Source: Alkalicoccobacillus plakortidis
GTDB taxonomy: Bacteria > Bacillota > Bacilli > Bacillales > Bacillaceae_D
DNA length: 64,000 nucleotides
Assembly: GCF_023703085.1 (NCBI RefSeq)
Contig: NZ_JAMQJY010000001.1
Span: forward strand, 1,922,001-1,986,000
Reading direction: 5' to 3'
In this document: positions 38,373 through 47,926 of the stretch, in pieces
Layout of the letters: each line of letters opens with the position of its first letter
How positions within the stretch are numbered: position 1 is the first letter of the stretch
Position numbers and translations under genes: made by a program
The notes under the pieces: model-generated
What the model was told of the DNA's origin: nothing
Seen by the model: the letters and a program-made list of their open reading frames with translations, nothing else
The model's database searches: none

Positions 38373-40449
38373 GATCATCCTCCTCAAAGACACGCATCCA
38401 ATCCCAGACGCTCTCTTTGCTTGATTCTTCTTGAAGCCATTTCACCTTTTCCTCTGAATGAATGGTCTCAAGTATCATCTCAACAACCTTGCTGTGCTGC
38501 GATTGATCAACAGGAGCTAATAAAATCACCCACCAGACAAAGTCATCTGAGCTTCCAAACTGAATCGGTTCTTCTAATGTCATTATAGCAAACCCACAGC
38601 CCTTAACGGACGAACTTCGTAGATGCGGAAAAGCAATGCCAGGAGCGATAATATAGGAATGATGACCCGACTCGACTTCTCGAATTAACTCCTCCCCATA
38701 ACCCGAACGAACAAACTGATTCCGCTCAAGACTCGTGTGCAAGGCTTGAATACAACTGCGCCAATCTCTTCCTGATTCCTGAAGAAAAATACAATCAATG
38801 GCTGTTAATGATGTCACGCGACCAATCCTCTTCCTGCTCCCTGTAAAAAACCGATATAAATCCTGATAGAGAGCACGAGGCTTTTCAAGAGTTGTATGAG
38901 ACGTCACAAGATCAAAAACAGATTGTACCGTGTCAATCACATCTAAATCTGTCTTAACTTGTGTCGCTTGCACACCTAAGCGTTCCTCTAGTATTTTCTG
39001 CTCCTTAAGATTTACAAGCGGAGACACTTTAATCCAATCAACCTGCATGCGTGTGGTAAAAGGAATGGTCGTAATCAATAAATCAACCTCAGCTTGATTC
39101 AATTGATGCGCTTGTTGCACAGAAAATTGTCCCACCACCACAACCTGTGGGAACAACCGCCGAATCGCCCCTTCAAGCATCATCGACGTGCCAACTCCAG
39201 AACTGCACACAATCGCCACTCTCCTAACCGGCAGCTGAGGCTTGTGCACTAATGCAGCGCAAAGATGAATGGCCAGAAACCCTATCTCATGCTTACTCAT
39301 CTTACTTAATCCCCACTCAGGCGAGCTCTGAATGAAGGACTGCAGTTGATCCAAATAAACCCCATATTCCTGCTCCAGCTGAGAATAGAAGGAATTTTCA
39401 ATAGCTGTACCATATTTCAAACGATAGAACGCCGATTTCAAATGAATTGACAGACCCGAAATGACATCCTCTCTTCTGATGAGCCTCGTTTGATTCTCTT
39501 GCTCAAATCGAGTGACAATAGCCCGAGCCGTTTGTTCATTTGAATAAGATATTTGATTGGAGTGACTTAATCGTCTGGCTCCTAACACATGCATGGTAAT
39601 ATACGATAACTCATTTAAAAAAGCCTCTGAACTCTCATCCAATCCCAAAATCCTCGCAAACTCAACTCTCGCTTGCCCATAAGAATCCTGCTCCAATACA
39701 CGAAGCTCATCATCACTCGTTAACTCAATGAAATGCCCCATACGAACCCGACTCACCTGTGCTAATCCATTCAAAAACAACTCATATTTACTATCATCAA
39801 CAAAATAACTTTCACCAACAGACTCAATCAAATGAATCAACCGAACCAAATCCGTACCCCACAACTCACAAGACTGAAGCAAGCTATCTGTCGGCAAATG
39901 AATGTCTTCCTCACTCACAAACATCGGAAACACATCCTGCTCCGGCAAAATCTCCCGTAACAAATCAACAAACAGCATCCGTTTATGCCGCTCACTTCCC
40001 TGCAAAAAAAGCCTCCTACTTTCCCTCACCAGAACTAGCTCATAATCTGCCAGCTGCTGCTTCATCCGATTCAAATCATTCTGCAACGTACTCTGGCTAA
40101 TCTGATACTCTTCCTGTAACTCCTCAATCGGAAGAAATTCCTGTACCAACAGCCTTTTCTGCGTATCCAACCAACGCTGATTTGCACTCAAAAAATCCTG
40201 ACTTTCATGAAGCGCTTTCAAAAGATTCTGCTCCTGCTCCCGTGTCACCACAAGCCGCGCTCCCCGCTTCCGATTGCGCTCCAACGTCAAATCCGCCCCA
40301 ACCTCAAGCAGCCACTCCTCAATCTCAAGCAAATCCTGCCGAATCGTCCGAGGTGACAACTGATACACTTCCTTAATCGTACCAAGCGAAACAAAATCCC
40401 GCTCACTCATTAACCGCTCAAGTAACTCCTTTTGTCTAACTGAAAGCAA
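38362..40449 (-). CDS. BglG/MtlR-family PTS-controlled activator with EIIB- and EIIA-like domains
   Basis: This 695-residue regulator has two N-terminal helix-turn-helix domains (YQLSPRTIRQDLLEIEEWLL; YQISQSTLQNDLNRMKQQLA), two PRD domains with conserved histidines (about 190-400), an EIIB-like loop (AIVCSSGVGTSMMLEGAIRR) and a C-terminal EIIA-2 domain whose active histidine lies in APGIAFPHLRSSSVKGCGFA. Such proteins activate PTS operons according to phosphorylation by HPr and the transporter. It overlaps the transporter gene by 11 bases. The EIIA domain may also supply the missing IIA to the transporter. Confidence 0.88.
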   Translation of the reverse strand: MLSVRQKELLERLMSERDFVSLGTIKEVYQLSPRTIRQDLLEIEEWLLEVGADLTLERNRKRGARLVVTREQEQNLLKALHESQDFLSANQRWLDTQKRLLVQEFLPIEELQEEYQISQSTLQNDLNRMKQQLADYELVLVRESRRLFLQGSERHKRMLFVDLLREILPEQDVFPMFVSEEDIHLPTDSLLQSCELWGTDLVRLIHLIESVGESYFVDDSKYELFLNGLAQVSRVRMGHFIELTSDDELRVLEQDSYGQARVEFARILGLDESSEAFLNELSYITMHVLGARRLSHSNQISYSNEQTARAIVTRFEQENQTRLIRREDVISGLSIHLKSAFYRLKYGTAIENSFYSQLEQEYGVYLDQLQSFIQSSPEWGLSKMSKHEIGFLAIHLCAALVHKPQLPVRRVAIVCSSGVGTSMMLEGAIRRLFPQVVVVGQFSVQQAHQLNQAEVDLLITTIPFTTRMQVDWIKVSPLVNLKEQKILEERLGVQATQVKTDLDVIDTVQSVFDLVTSHTTLEKPRALYQDLYRFFTGSRKRIGRVTSLTAIDCIFLQESGRDWRSCIQALHTSLERNQFVRSGYGEELIREVESGHHSYIIAPGIAFPHLRSSSVKGCGFAIMTLEEPIQFGSSDDFVWWVILLAPVDQSQHSKVVEMILETIHSEEKVKWLQEESSKESVWDWMRVFEEDDHDA

Positions 40450-40609
40450 TCCGTTCTCCTCCTACAACAATCCAATGCGTGCGTGTTATTTGTTTATTAA
40501 CATATACAATTTTGAGGAGGAGGGCAAGGGGGGAGTCGTTGTAAGAATATCAAGTACTTATTTAATTAGATTATCTAATGTGAACGTAATTGGGTGATTG
40601 ATCGTGGTT

Positions 40610-40855
40610 TGAAGAGACAGAGTGCGTTACCAAGAGGAATGGATGAAGCATCAAGGTAGAATGGGGTATTATCCAGAGGTAGCAGGCTTCTCCAAGAGAG
40701 TTTGAGTAGTTATCAAGAAGTAAAGGCAGTTTAGTAAGTGAGGTTGATCATTATTAAGACGCTTTGTGACTATATCAAGAGCGGCTCGTTCTTAGTAAAA
40801 GGATTTGGGGCCTTACCAAGAGCTTCCAGCTCTTCTAGCAAGATGGAGCGGGACC
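40610..40855 (+). repeat. Family A helically phased array A4
   Basis: About eleven cores (for example TTACCAAGAGG, CTCCAAGAGAG, TATATCAAGAGCGG, CCTTACCAAGAGCTT) follow one another at 20-22 bases. No leader palindrome is seen. The array fills the space between the PTS regulator start and the mazF end; a T-rich hairpin-like segment of the mazF side follows at about 40893-40915. From 40450 to 40610 I see no gene. Confidence 0.75.
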
Positions 40856-40925
40856 ACGCCACCATTTCAAACATCAGCCCTCTTAAACCCGAAAAAAAGA
40901 CCCCAAAAAGGAGGGCAGTCGTTCA

Positions 40926-41258
40926 TCACGTCACAAGTGTACTAAGAATATCAAGCACTTCTTCCATCGTTTCATGAGAAACTTCTTCTACCACTTTAAT
41001 ATTGTTCCTACGCGAACGAATATCGAGGCTTTTAATATGATGAACAAGAACCACGCCACTAGTGTCCAAATGATTTGGAAGCTCCACTTCAAATGCATTC
41101 CCTCGGATTGTATTTGTGATCGGACATACCAAGGCAAACGGTGTTACAGTATTAAAAGCCTCCGGTGATATCACTAAAGCTGGTCGAAAGCCAGCTTGTT
41201 CATGACCACTCTGAGGATCAAAGCTAATCTTAATTATATCTCCACGCTTTAATACCAT
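40926..41258 (-). CDS. MazF/PemK-family toxin (mRNA endoribonuclease)
   Basis: This compact beta-barrel toxin of about 110 residues shows LKRGDIIKISFDPQSGHEQA, GFRPALVISPEAFN and ALVCPITNTIRG, the MazF/PemK pattern. It cleaves mRNA at short sequences when not bound by antitoxin. The ATG at 41258 overlaps the antitoxin stop (TAATG), a classic coupling. Located at the edge of the possible defence island. Confidence 0.9.
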   Translation of the reverse strand: MVLKRGDIIKISFDPQSGHEQAGFRPALVISPEAFNTVTPFALVCPITNTIRGNAFEVELPNHLDTSGVVLVHHIKSLDIRSRRNNIKVVEEVSHETMEEVLDILSTLVT

Positions 41259-41569
41259 TACCACAATTCCTCCCCTTCAGGGCGACCCCAATCAATCTCT
41301 TTATGTTCTTTTTCTGGGTCGTACTTACTTAGAAGTTCATCTAAAGTTTGTTTTTTCCTAGCCTTCTTAATTACGATGGTTCCATTTATGAGTTCCATAT
41401 CAAGTTTGCTTCCGTTTTCAATACCTAGCATTTTTTTGTATGAAGCAGGAATGCGCACTCCTGAGCTATTGCCCCATTTTTGGAGAACTGTTGATTCCTT
41501 TAATGTACTATCTGAAATTCGTCCATGAACAGCTCGCATGTTATCCTCTCCTTTGGATCTTTTCTTCAT
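41258..41569 (-). CDS. MazE-like AbrB-fold antitoxin
   Basis: The swapped-hairpin DNA-binding domain is visible as VLQKWGNSSGVRIPASYKKM followed by a C-terminal tail (ELLSKYDPEKEHKEIDWGRP) that would wrap the toxin. Two starts are possible: ATG 41569 behind GGGAGGTG and ATG 41539 behind AAAGGAGAGG. It lies 91 bases downstream of the retron RT on the same strand. Confidence 0.88.
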   Translation of the reverse strand: MKKRSKGEDNMRAVHGRISDSTLKESTVLQKWGNSSGVRIPASYKKMLGIENGSKLDMELINGTIVIKKARKKQTLDELLSKYDPEKEHKEIDWGRPEGEELW

Positions 41570-41660
41570 GGTATCAAACACCTCCCTTGATGTATATCTT
41601 TATGTATATACATTATGAAGGATATCCAGAATTCGTTCGGAACATTACTGTTTTAAAAAA

Positions 41661-42936
41661 TCAATTGAATATTTTTTTGAACCATTGATATTCCACTCTA
41701 TTGTTAGCTTGATATTTTGATTTCACGGAATTCTCTTTGAACCCTTGTTGGAAATCGTTTAAAGTACTTTGGATAGATTGATACTTGTGTAAACCTTCTA
41801 TACTTCTAACATACCCAATCTGACCAAGTGTTTTAATTATCTTAGACTTAAAATCTATAAATTCTTCAAAACTTGAAAAATCACAATCTAATATACTTAT
41901 GTAATTACGATTTATTTGCTGATGTATAGAGTTTGGGGCGAGTTGTTTATTATCTTTTAAAATAATTCCAGTAATTTTTTTATGGGAGTGGTTATAAAAT
42001 TGGTTAATCTTTTCAGGGTGGATAGTTAGCTTGGTGCCGAAAAGCGATACTCTTTACTTTATTAATAAATGATGAGGTGATTTTTCGATTGGAGGAGAAG
42101 GTTAAGTCATCAACATAAACACTAAATTTCATATTTTTCATTTGTGTTAAACGATTAAGCCCATTAAAAAGATCAAAATAAACAAGATAACTCAGAATTG
42201 AGCTAGTAGGAAAACCTTGAGGTAACCTTCTTATTTTCTTTTCATCTTTTTTTTCTTCAACATCTTCATGTGTAACAAGCATAGTCACTATTTTAGCAAC
42301 ATCCACACTCATCTTAAGCTTATCTTTAAAGAACTTATATACATACACCTCAGAAGTTGAAGGAAAAAAGTTCTTCAAATCCATGGTGCAAACATATGGC
42401 TTATTATCATGATAACGTGCATTACTCAAAGCATTTCTTTTCTTTAAACCAGAATGTAGATAATCAGGAAAGTCTATATTTTGAAGGAAAAGGTTGATCT
42501 TACGTAGAATTTTTTTGTATGGTTTTGAGGGATTTAATATGACTCGTGTCTTACCTGCTTTTTCGATGGTAAATCTATAGCACATAAGATTTTTATCCAG
42601 ATGTTTAAAAAATTTCGGATCTCTTATTCCAAGAATAGTTGCCAATCTTCTTTTACTCTTTAATTGATAAAAAGCATGAGCCTCTGATATTTTCAAAGAA
42701 ACCACCCTTAGAAATTGATATAAAAGATTAGAGATCATATCATAAATTTTAGACATGAACCATGAAACATTGTTAATAACAACATCAAGCAGTCTAGAGA
42801 GAAGATTACGAATGAAAATATCTAATACATATCTTATCCATACATTCTTTGATTTTTTTCGACCATGCTTCTCTTTCCTACTTGGCCTTGCTTCATGATA
42901 ATGGTTCCGGTCTCTACCAACGGACTTTTTATCCAT
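41661..42936 (-). CDS. Retron-type reverse transcriptase, one frameshift
   Basis: The core motifs read in order: FTIEKAGKTRVILNPSKPYK (RT1), NALSNARYHDNKPYVCTMDL with KNFFPST (RT3; NAxxH is common in retron RTs), RLPQGFPTSSILSYLVYFDL (RT4) and FSVYVDDLTFSS (catalytic YVDD). After this the frame breaks; removing one base of GCTTGG at 42029-42034 gives KSIAFRHQLTIHPEKINQFY and continues through KKITGIILK to a stop at 41661, total about 424 residues. A group II intron protein is unlikely: no maturase, HNH domain or intron domain V is seen. Together with the ncRNA upstream, it looks like a complete retron. The N-terminal 80 residues are unusually basic. Confidence 0.8.
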
Positions 42937-43012
42937 AGGCTAGTTCCTCCTTCCTAACTATGTAGGGCTCGAATATGAACCCCCTCTGCTTAATTGTTAG
43001 TGGATTGAAACT

Positions 43013-43335
43013 AATTGGGTAACCATTTATCTCTAATCTTCGTAGCTCTGCGTATACCGTATCTAATTGCAGAGTATATTTGAATGAATAGAAAATTTGT
43101 TCCTAACTCTATTAGCAATTCATCCACTGGTAAGTAAATGGTTACTTTAAGCTGGTAATAAGCTTCATTGTGTGATGCCTAGAGTATTATTACGTTACGG
43201 GATTACTCACAGGTATTCACTTGTTCACCAAAGAGTTGCGATACTCAGTCGATACGTGCTTGAGAGAGTTACCTTCGAACAGTTCACCTCGCTTACCCAA
43301 ACGATAAGCTAAAATTTCGCAGAATTTTCCCAATT
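43013..43335 (-). ncRNA. Candidate retron msr-msd RNA
   Basis: In the minus-strand transcript, AATTGGG (43329-43335) near the 5' end can pair with CCCAATT (43013-43019) near the 3' end, as a1/a2 arms do. Directly inside a2, GTAACCATTTA and TAAATGGTTAC (43135-43145 and 43019-43029) form a perfect 11-pair stem enclosing about 105 bases with an inner CTCTGC/GCAGAG hairpin, the expected form of an msd. The remaining 5' part (about 43146-43328) would be the msr and contains UUAGC near a1. The whole lies between a promoter and the RT gene. Confidence 0.6.
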
Positions 43336-43346
43336 CATGACCGTAT

Positions 43347-43379
43347 ATACATACTACCTAAATCTGTATGTATTTTCAA
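43347..43379 (-). promoter_or_regulatory. Promoter with overlapping inverted repeat, upstream of the retron
   Basis: TTGAAA (43374-43379) and TAGTAT (43351-43356) are 17 bases apart on the minus strand. ATACATAC (43347-43354) and GTATGTAT (43366-43373) form an 8-base inverted repeat across the promoter and may be an operator. Confidence 0.55.
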
Positions 43380-43393
43380 GTATTTAGGCATTA

Positions 43394-43424
43394 AAAAAGG
43401 AGGACCAAAATGGCCCTCCAATCC
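43394..43424 (-). terminator. Terminator of the helicase gene
   Basis: GGAGGGCCA and TGGTCCTCC pair around TTT with a following six-T run, directly after the helicase stop, separating it from the retron promoter. Confidence 0.75.
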
Positions 43425-46400
43425 TCAACTCCCCATCAACTTCGCCGACACAACATCAAAGTAATCAAGTTTCGACAGTCGCTTCTGATCTCCAACCACA
43501 ATAAGATTCTTCTTTGCTCTAGTAATAGCTACGTTAATTAAATTCGGTTTCTGCACGATCCAATTAGCAGCTCCTAGTTTGTTTCGATCTGTTCCTATTA
43601 CAAATATGACTGTATCAGCTTCTTTTCCTTGGAAAGTGTGAACAGTCCCGACATGGTTGTAGATCCAGAGGTTAATCTCTTTGGTTATGCGGCCAGTTGA
43701 TTCACCATACTTTTTGTTATTTCTTTTAATTTTCCTTATTAATTCATCTTTTACTGCTTTAAATGGGGTTATGATGTATAAGCTCGGAAGCGGATCTTCA
43801 ATACTAACTACAGCAAATGCCTCATCAACCAGTTTTAAAACTGCCTTTCCTTCTTCAGGAACATAATTACTCCCATTTGTTTTGCCTATCACATCAATCC
43901 ATCTACTTTTATCTGAACTTTTTACATTCGCTAGTACCATTTTATTTCTATACGCTATTTCATTCGCCATTGTAAACATCGGGTCTGCACACCGTCTGTG
44001 CACCCATAGTGGGATCCCAATCCACTTTTTATCAATATAGGTACCTATTGAATTAGCAGAGTCGGCCACAGATTGCACGGAACTTTCCATAGATAAATAG
44101 TGTTCGTTTACACCAAAATAGTGTGCAATATCTCTTATTAATGTTTCTGGCATGGTGATAACTGGTTCAATTTGCAAGGGATCGCCTACCGCAACCACAT
44201 GTTTTGACCTGTACAACAACCCAACTGCCGCTTGTGGTAAAGCTTGTCCGGCCTCATCGATATAGGAATAGCCTATTTCCTCCGCATCGATATATTTAAA
44301 CATATTCGAGACAGACGCAAATGTAGTAGAAATGACAGGTACCACTAGAAATAAAGTCTGCCAAGCAGCCTTCAGAAATTCTCGGTCTTCTTCAAAGTCA
44401 CAATTGTATTTGTTATCATTAAAGAAAACATTTAAGTTACTCATCACTTGGTACTTCGACAAATACAAAAAGACTTTGTGTACTTTCATGGATTGAAGAA
44501 ACAACTTTGATCGTAAATGATTTAATTCAGGAGAGAGCCACGGAACTTGTTTTTGCCTCGTTTCATAATTCCCTTCCCAATAATCTTCGTCAGGAATGGT
44601 CACGCCATCAGTTAAAAGGTTGTTAAAAATCTGGTTCATGTATGCAGCACTTTGCTTCAGCTTTTCCACTTGTTGCTGAAGCTCTTTGTCTTTTGCCTCA
44701 TTAACCGAGAGTTCCTCTTTTTTTCTAAATCGCTCTTTTTTGATCTCGTACAACTGAGTTTTGTGCTCATCCGCTTCCTTTTTTTGCTGGCGCTTTTTAG
44801 AACTTGCCCACCAAAATACTGATGGCGAGATTAAAGATATTAGCTCCTCTATATCGTTCTGCTTGTTTTCTAAATCAGCAATATCAACTTGAAGCTTTTT
44901 GATTAAATGCTCATTTTCTTTCTGATCTTCAAGCAACTCTTGTAGCTGCCTTTTAGTTTTATTCCAGTCTGGAAGCAATCGTGCAGCTTCTTTTAATTCC
45001 TCACGCTTTTTCTCGATTTTATCTTCGAGGTCTCTCATCTCCCTTTTGGTTTTATCCCAATCATCAAGGGAATAGGAAAGATCGTTATTCCAAAAATAAT
45101 TATCTATCGTTTGATGCTCCTTACTATATCGAAACTGCTGATAGAAATCTTGCCTACGTTTTGAACTACCAAGAGGCGCAGAAAACAGTCCCCACGAAGC
45201 TGGCTCACCAACACCAGTATCCTCTTTTCCCATAACAGCATCTGCTAATCTTGGAAAATAATCTAGCTCTTCAGCCCATTTAACCAAGGTTTGCTCTTTT
45301 TCATTGCCATCTTCTTCGCGCATCACCTGACTTCTTTCCGGAAGCTCTTTCGATATATTTTCGACCGCATTATTATTTTGAAGAAGAGACAACCATGCCG
45401 TACTTCGCGATCGATTCATGTGGTCTAAACCCTTTTCGACTCTCTGTTTCAGATTTTATTGGTTTAAATGCATCATATGGTTTCTTAAAGGCTGACATCG
45501 CCTTCGCTCTATTATAAATATTCGCTGCAAACAAATCCTTTAGTAGAGTTGTTTTCCCTGTTCCCGGTGGTCCATTCACGGAATGCAGAAACTGTTCATC
45601 ATGTAAAATCACATTCACGGCTACCTGTTGCATGGTTGTCAGGAGATGATGATCAGGAGAAGGCCAACGAACAGGAGAAATATACTTTGGATCTAACCAC
45701 TTTGTTAGAAGCACGCGATTTTCATCAATATCCGTTTTAACATCAGTCCCCTTAACATATTGCTTTAGTGCGCCTTTCCCAAGACCATTTGATAGAACCT
45801 TCTCTATATCTTTGGAATAGAAACTATTCATAAAATACGGCATCTCATTTTTCTTTAATTTCTTCACAACACACTCAAACAGATAGCCCTTTTGCTTATT
45901 AACAATCAACGATTCAGGATAGTTCATACTTTGAATAAGCGTCTCTAGCATATACTGGATCACATCCAAAGAAATGCTACCCTTACCAAAATTCTCATTA
46001 AAAACAATCTGTAGATCATTGTGCATATTCTGAAACGTTGTATGGTACGAATCATATAAATTTTGAGACTTCCCCAACTCCCCCAAAATACCACTAATAT
46101 AAGGAATCTGAAGAGAACCACGTTCATAACTTCCATCAGCACCAACTTTGATCAAAGCTAAAAACGTCTTCTCATTTGTATATTGATGAAACTCTTCTTG
46201 AGACCGAAACGCATCTCGAATAAACTCCATCATGCTTTTTAAAGGAGTCAATCCAATAAAAACATAATAACCCTCACCTTTATCTTCTTGCTTTTCTTCC
46301 CAAGGAAGCTTACTCAAACCCTCTCTTTGAATATGCCTCATCGAAGAATCTTTATCATCAATTGTCGGCATTTGTAAAAGCTCAGTTAACCACCATGCTC

Positions 46401-46428
46401 GTAGAATATTCTTACTCTTTTTCTCCAT
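43425..46428 (-). CDS. Large SF1 (DNA2/NAM7-like) helicase with coiled coil, one frameshift
   Basis: The joined protein has about 1000 residues. A unique N-terminal region (about 290 residues) precedes Walker A (VNGPPGTGKTTLLKDLFAAN), motif Ia (VVSSSNNNAVENI), a long Lys/Glu-rich coiled coil (about residues 460-600), motif II (YSYIDEAGQALPQA), motif III (VAVGDPLQIEPV), motif V (HTFQGKEADTVIF) and motif VI (NVAITRAKKNLIVVGD). The break is an extra base in the T4 run at 45376-45379. I start at ATG 46428 (MEKKSKN) behind GAGGCGG. Large helicases of this class occur in defence islands and with restriction enzymes; the partner here is unknown. Confidence 0.75.
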
Positions 46429-46564
46429 TTTCGCCACCGCCTCTATCAGAAAAATCTTTCTATTAGTGTAACAATAATTGGGAGTTAGGTCAGGTAATGT
46501 CTCAAATCGCGACAAAAAAAGTCCAAAATGTATACATAATGAAACATCCTTTAAATGAAATACA

Positions 46565-46592
46565 AAAAAGACTCCGGAAAACCGGAGTCTTT
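46565..46592 (-). terminator. Terminator of the flagellin gene
   Basis: AAAGACTCCGG and CCGGAGTCTTT form a perfect stem with a short loop and T-run on the minus strand. Confidence 0.9.
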
Positions 46593-46606
46593 AGAGTAGG
46601 ATGAGA

Positions 46607-47776
46607 TTATCCAAGAAGTTGAAGTACAGATTGTGGTGCTTGGTTAGCTTGAGCAAGCATAGCTTGAGAAGCTTGAGAAAGAATGTTGTTTTTAGTGAAG
46701 TTCATGATTTCTTTAGCCATATCTACGTCGCGAACACGTGATTCAGCTGCTTGTAAGTTTTCAGAAGTATTATCTAGGTTAGAAATTGTGTGCTCAAGAC
46801 GGTTCTGTACAGCACCTAATTTAGAACGTTCAGATGAAACTGTTTCAATAGCATTGTTAATTGTAGTGATAGCTGAAGTAGCTTTGTCACCATCAGTAAC
46901 ATCTAGAGCATTCCCATCAGCATTTCTTAATGATAGAGCTTCAGCACGCATGTCATTGATACCAACTTTGATATTTTGACCACTGTTTGCTCCAATCTGG
47001 AAAGAAAGAGAATCTCCAAGATCTGTTTGAGCAGCTTCAGCTTTTTTGAAGCTGATTGTTACACTTTCACCAACTGCCATGTCAGCAAGTTTTGCGATAT
47101 CAACAGTATTACCAGTACCATTAACACCTGAAATTGTTGATGCATCATCACTTAAAGTGATAGTGGAACCATCTGGTACAGTAACTGTAAACTCATCACC
47201 AGCATTCGTTGGTGCAGTAGCCGCTTTGTCATTACGTGTAATAGTAATTGTTCCAGTATAAGTTAAATCATTCGCTGCAGGAACAGTTAAGTCAATATCA
47301 GCTTTACTATTATTTTGAATTGAGTAACTTCCATCAGTTGCAGGTTTTAGTCCTTCTTTTTCACCATTTAGAAGTTTTTGATTGTTAAACTCAGTAGAGT
47401 TAGCAATACGATCAATTTCTTCTGTTAGTTGGTTTAACTCTTTTTGAATTTCATTACGATCTACTTCAGTGTTTGTATCATTTGAAGATTGAGTTGCTAG
47501 TTCACGCATACGTTGAAGAATGTTATGAGTCTCAGTAAGAGCTCCTTCAGCCGTTTGAATTAAAGAAATACCATCTTGCGCATTACGAGAAGCTTGATCC
47601 AAACCACGTACTTGAGCACGCATTTTTTCAGAGATTGCAAGACCAGCAGCGTCATCCCCTGCACGGTTGATGCGAAGACCTGAAGAAAGTTTTTCTTGAG
47701 ATTTTGCACCTGCTGTTTGGTTTGCGCCAAGTTGACGGTGTGCGTTCATTGCAGATAGATTGTGGTTAATAATCAT
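46607..47776 (-). CDS. hag: Flagellin
   Basis: This 389-residue filament protein has the conserved N-terminal D0/D1 region (MIINHNLSAMNAHRQLGANQ, then SSGLRINRAGDDAAGLAISE) and C-terminal D1/D0 region (ISNLDNTSENLQAAESRVRD, then LAQANQAPQSVLQLLG). The middle (about residues 145-275) is a variable, Thr/Asp-rich surface domain, longer than in B. subtilis Hag. The gene stands alone with its own promoter and terminator. AAGGAGG precedes the ATG. Confidence 0.97.
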   Translation of the reverse strand: MIINHNLSAMNAHRQLGANQTAGAKSQEKLSSGLRINRAGDDAAGLAISEKMRAQVRGLDQASRNAQDGISLIQTAEGALTETHNILQRMRELATQSSNDTNTEVDRNEIQKELNQLTEEIDRIANSTEFNNQKLLNGEKEGLKPATDGSYSIQNNSKADIDLTVPAANDLTYTGTITITRNDKAATAPTNAGDEFTVTVPDGSTITLSDDASTISGVNGTGNTVDIAKLADMAVGESVTISFKKAEAAQTDLGDSLSFQIGANSGQNIKVGINDMRAEALSLRNADGNALDVTDGDKATSAITTINNAIETVSSERSKLGAVQNRLEHTISNLDNTSENLQAAESRVRDVDMAKEIMNFTKNNILSQASQAMLAQANQAPQSVLQLLG

Positions 47777-47801
47777 TTGTTATTTCCTCCTTGAGTTTGA
47801 C

Positions 47802-47825
47802 CCGTTACACGTCCTTGTGTTGGGT
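47802..47825 (-). promoter_or_regulatory. Candidate CsrA hairpin in the hag leader
   Basis: In the leader RNA ACAC and GTGT, flanked by CCC and GGG, close a loop that exposes AAGGAC, the GGA-in-loop form bound by CsrA. A second GGA is in the ribosome site itself (AAGGAGG), as in the CsrA-controlled hag leader of B. subtilis. Confidence 0.5.
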
Positions 47826-47870
47826 TGTTGTTTTGGTTTTGAACGGCCATTGTTGGCGTGTTCTTTGTTT

Positions 47871-47897
47871 ATATCGGAGGTGTTTGAAGGATGTTTA
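47871..47897 (-). promoter_or_regulatory. Sigma-D flagellar promoter of hag
   Basis: TAAA, 15 bases, then TCCGATAT on the minus strand matches the sigma-D consensus TAAA-N15-GCCGATAT in all but one position. Confidence 0.85.
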
Positions 47898-47926
47898 GCT
47901 TATTTTCAATTTTTTTGAGATTTTTT

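Noticed and set aside
41661..42936. Group II intron reverse transcriptase
   Set aside because: No maturase or endonuclease domain, no domain V sequence nearby, and the upstream RNA has retron-like arms.
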